A stretch of DNA of 56,447 nt, taken from contig NZ_VZPF01000027.1 of assembly GCF_008801695.1 (NCBI RefSeq), positions 1-56,447 of the forward strand, read 5' to 3'. The DNA is from Pantoea stewartii subsp. stewartii (lineage in GTDB: Bacteria > Pseudomonadota > Gammaproteobacteria > Enterobacterales > Enterobacteriaceae). Of the stretch, positions 55,043-56,447 are shown one piece after another (positions within the stretch are counted from its first letter, which is position 1; each line of letters starts with the position of its first letter). A model generated the notes under the pieces. The model was not told the DNA's origin. It did not search any database and saw nothing but the letters and a program-made list of their open reading frames with translations. The translations under genes were made by a program, and so were the position numbers.

Positions 55043-55791
55043 TGGAAATGAAAAACCGCCCCGAAATGCAGGCGGCTAATCAGTACCGTGAGAAGTCTGA
55101 TTTTAAGCCAGCCAGTGTGAAAACTCCAGTTATTACCGCCAGCGTTGATCCCGGCGTCTGTTCGGGCTATCCGACAATTAGCCCCCTGACCTACGAAAAT
55201 TTCGGAGGTGAAAAACCAACCTACACGAAAAGTGCAGGTCAGCCCTTTGGCTCGATCCCTTGCTGGCTGGCAGGCGCAGAAAACTTTTCCTTGCCTTATT
55301 CTGAAAATGCCTGCTATCTTCTCCCTGTCGCGGCAAAATCCGTGACCGGGCGTAGCAACCCGTGTATGTTACTGGCGACACCAGACGCCATATATAATCG
55401 CGTCTTTTTTTGTGTCGACGCCTCAGCGCATCCATTCACAGCGGCTTTGATCCGTACCGTGTCAATGGTGGCGCTGGTGGGGCAGCCTTCGGGCTGGCCG
55501 GTTTCCAGTAACGCCGGTATTGCTACCCCCGCCAGCGTCACCGCCCCTTATGAGCGTAGCAACTCAGGCGGTGACAGTTTTAGACTGTTACTGGAGTTCA
55601 TCGCCATGATGACGATCCCTGTCCAAAATCACCCTAATTTCCGTTTTCGCTTCCTGGCTCTCTGCGCCACCGGCAGCGCCATCATCCACATCGTCGCCCC
55701 GTCAGAGCGTGCAGCGCGTGAAATGTCGCCTGCTGGCTTCGTGATAGTCTTTGCAGGCCGTCTGCCCGTTCAGGAGGTGCGCCATGCTTAA
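55042..55791 (+). CDS. Icd-like protein (host cell-division inhibitor family); short form likely
   Basis: The open frame of 249 codons is coupled to alpA by TGATG. Only its last 61 codons look like a conserved protein: FRFRFLALCATGSAIIHIVA through FAGRLPVQEVRH, typical of the P4 Icd/Kil-like family, whose members block host division. A good ATG at 55606 follows GGAG (55593-55596), which I take as the likely start of the short protein. The upstream 188 codons overlap a promoter, a terminator and structured RNA elements, so this part may be untranslated or non-functional as protein. The end overlaps the next gene by 8 bp. Confidence 0.65.
   Translation: MEMKNRPEMQAANQYREKSDFKPASVKTPVITASVDPGVCSGYPTISPLTYENFGGEKPTYTKSAGQPFGSIPCWLAGAENFSLPYSENACYLLPVAAKSVTGRSNPCMLLATPDAIYNRVFFCVDASAHPFTAALIRTVSMVALVGQPSGWPVSSNAGIATPASVTAPYERSNSGGDSFRLLLEFIAMMTIPVQNHPNFRFRFLALCATGSAIIHIVAPSERAAREMSPAGFVIVFAGRLPVQEVRHA
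55291..55320 (+). promoter_or_regulatory. Promoter of the immunity region (P4 PLE-like)
   Basis: TTGCCT (55291-55296) and TATCTT (55315-55320) are separated by 18 bp, with an extended -10 (TGC before TATCTT). Transcription would start near 55327, ahead of the hairpins and the Icd-like gene. Confidence 0.6.
55347..55375 (+). promoter_or_regulatory. Immunity target 1 (seqA-like)
   Basis: Stem CGGG/CCCG (55347-55350, 55359-55362) displays the loop CGTAGCAA, and GTTACTGG follows at 55368-55375. Both GTAGCAA and GTTACTGG are exactly complementary to segments of the structured RNA at about 55493-55536. Confidence 0.65.
55384..55411 (+). terminator. Leader terminator of the immunity region
   Basis: AGACGC and GCGTCT (55383-55388 with 55400-55405) form a stem with an 11-nt loop, followed by a run of T to 55411. 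It lies after target 1 and before the structured RNA, as expected if immunity works by premature termination. Confidence 0.7.
55485..55550 (+). ncRNA. Putative CI-like antisense immunity RNA
   Basis: GCTGGC (55493-55498) and GCCAGC (55531-55536) close a 44-nt domain. It contains the hairpin GGTA-TTGC-TACC (55516-55527). CCAGTAAC (55505-55512) and TTGCTAC (55520-55526) are complementary to the GTTACTGG and GTAGCAA of both flanking targets, in the antiparallel order needed for one RNA to pair with each. This matches phage P4 CI RNA, which represses by pairing with seqA and seqC. The ends given are approximate. Confidence 0.6.
55551..55594 (+). promoter_or_regulatory. Immunity target 2 (seqC-like) overlapping the Icd ribosome site
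   Basis: Stem TGAG/CTCA (55551-55554, 55563-55566) shows the same CGTAGCAA loop as target 1 with different stem bases. GTTACTGG at 55587-55594 runs into the GGAG ribosome site (55593-55596) of the ATG at 55606. Pairing with the immunity RNA would therefore also block Icd translation. Confidence 0.65.
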
Positions 55792-56447
55792 TCTCCAGAC
55801 CCTGACCGCCAGAGCGCGTGAACTGCGTGGCAACGTTGTAAGCGCAATCAGCACACGCGGATCACGCACCATGACGCCTGTCTATGACCGCGAAGAACAG
55901 CGCAAACTCCGCGAACGCATCCAGCAGACGCAGCCGGAATGGTTGCTGCTCTGGTGGGATATTTCCGTCTGCACTGGCTGGCGTACCAGCGATGTGTGCG
56001 CCCTGCGCTACTCCTGCATTAACTGGGAAACCGGACAGGCCACTATCGTGGTTGCCAAACAGACCAAGGCCGCCGAAGCCCGCGCCACCCGAAAAGGCAT
56101 CGAGATTGTGCGCCAGCAGCGCAAGGACGCCGCACGTCTGGCCGCAGACCATATCGCCTACATGAAGTGGGACAGCGTGAGCTGCGACGAACTGGCCGCT
56201 GACATGACCGCCGAGGAACAGGCCATCGTGTTTGAGCTGGTATCCCGGGCTGACGTGAAGCACGACACCAAGCAGCTACCGCCCGGCATCATTAAGCGCC
56301 TGCGTAACCGGCTGGAGAGTAATTTCGTTGATGATGACCTGGTGTTTTCACGGAGCCAGATTGAAAGTAACCGTTGTCATTCTCTGGAAGGTAGCGTGAC
56401 GCGCCAGACCATCTGGAAGAAGCTGCACAGCGTTATGCAGTGGTTCA
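55784..56447 (+). CDS. Tyrosine-recombinase-like protein, 3' truncated by window end
   Basis: The frame is open for 221 codons to the end of the window. A recombinase box I is visible: LLWWDISVCTGWRTSDVCALRYSCINW (about residues 53-79), with the arginine of TGWRTSD in the catalytic position. A basic helical stretch of about 80 residues follows, before NRLESNFVDDDLVFSRSQIE. The HxxR and tyrosine motifs, if present, lie outside. The 5' end overlaps the Icd-like gene by 8 bp and follows AGGAGG. Its partner role to the first integrase is unknown. Confidence 0.75.
   Translation, partial: MLNLQTLTARARELRGNVVSAISTRGSRTMTPVYDREEQRKLRERIQQTQPEWLLLWWDISVCTGWRTSDVCALRYSCINWETGQATIVVAKQTKAAEARATRKGIEIVRQQRKDAARLAADHIAYMKWDSVSCDELAADMTAEEQAIVFELVSRADVKHDTKQLPPGIIKRLRNRLESNFVDDDLVFSRSQIESNRCHSLEGSVTRQTIWKKLHSVMQWF

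Overview
The window looks like a chromosomal segment of a member of the Enterobacteriaceae (a relative of Escherichia, Enterobacter or Cronobacter). Two blocks of core genes follow the E. coli order closely: panM-rpoH-ftsX-ftsE-ftsY-rsmD-yhhL-yhhM-yhhN-zntA-tusA-yhhQ-dcrB (about 0.3-11.6 kb, with yhhT at 24-25 kb) and yhiN-pitA-uspB-uspA-rsmJ-prlC (45-52 kb). The proteins are close in sequence and length to their E. coli namesakes. Species cannot be fixed from the sequence alone. Compared with E. coli, livJ is absent between panM and rpoH, and dtpB is absent between uspA and rsmJ.

Between the two core blocks lies about 33 kb of accessory metabolism. A myo-inositol catabolic cluster (iolC, iolDGE, iolR, iolB, iolA; 11.7-21.8 kb) has a RpiR-type repressor and several AT-rich GAAA/TTTC dyads in its promoter regions. 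It is followed by a purine/xanthine-type permease, yhhT, a GntR regulator divergent from uxuA (mannonate dehydratase, no uxuB nearby), a CSS-EAL cyclic-di-GMP phosphodiesterase, proP, hemB, a small MarA/SoxS/RamA-like AraC regulator, queH, an SDR oxidoreductase and an uncharacterised membrane protein. The small gene upstream of that membrane protein is split by a 173-bp IS903-type MITE with a perfect 9-bp target duplication. Next comes a self-contained D-Ala-D-Ala scavenging operon: RpiR regulator, DdpX dipeptidase, five-gene peptide ABC importer, and a DadA-type D-amino-acid dehydrogenase (36.7-45 kb).

From about 52.3 kb to the end of the window a P4-like phage satellite is integrated upstream of prlC, apparently without a tRNA target. 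It carries a P4-type integrase, a translationally coupled AT-rich gene of unknown function, a regulatory region with eight 10-bp phased repeats, an AlpA-type regulator, an Icd-like gene and the start of a second tyrosine-recombinase-like gene. Upstream of the Icd-like gene the sequence shows the architecture of an antisense-RNA immunity region: a promoter, a target hairpin, a terminator, a structured RNA, and a second target that overlaps the ribosome binding site. The structured RNA is complementary to both targets through two separate segments. This is the most unusual feature of the window.

Other points of interest are a preQ1-I-like riboswitch in front of yhhQ in the same window as queH, a perfect 108-bp tandem duplication in the acidic domain of ftsY, and conserved rpoH control elements (sigma-E promoter, DnaA box).
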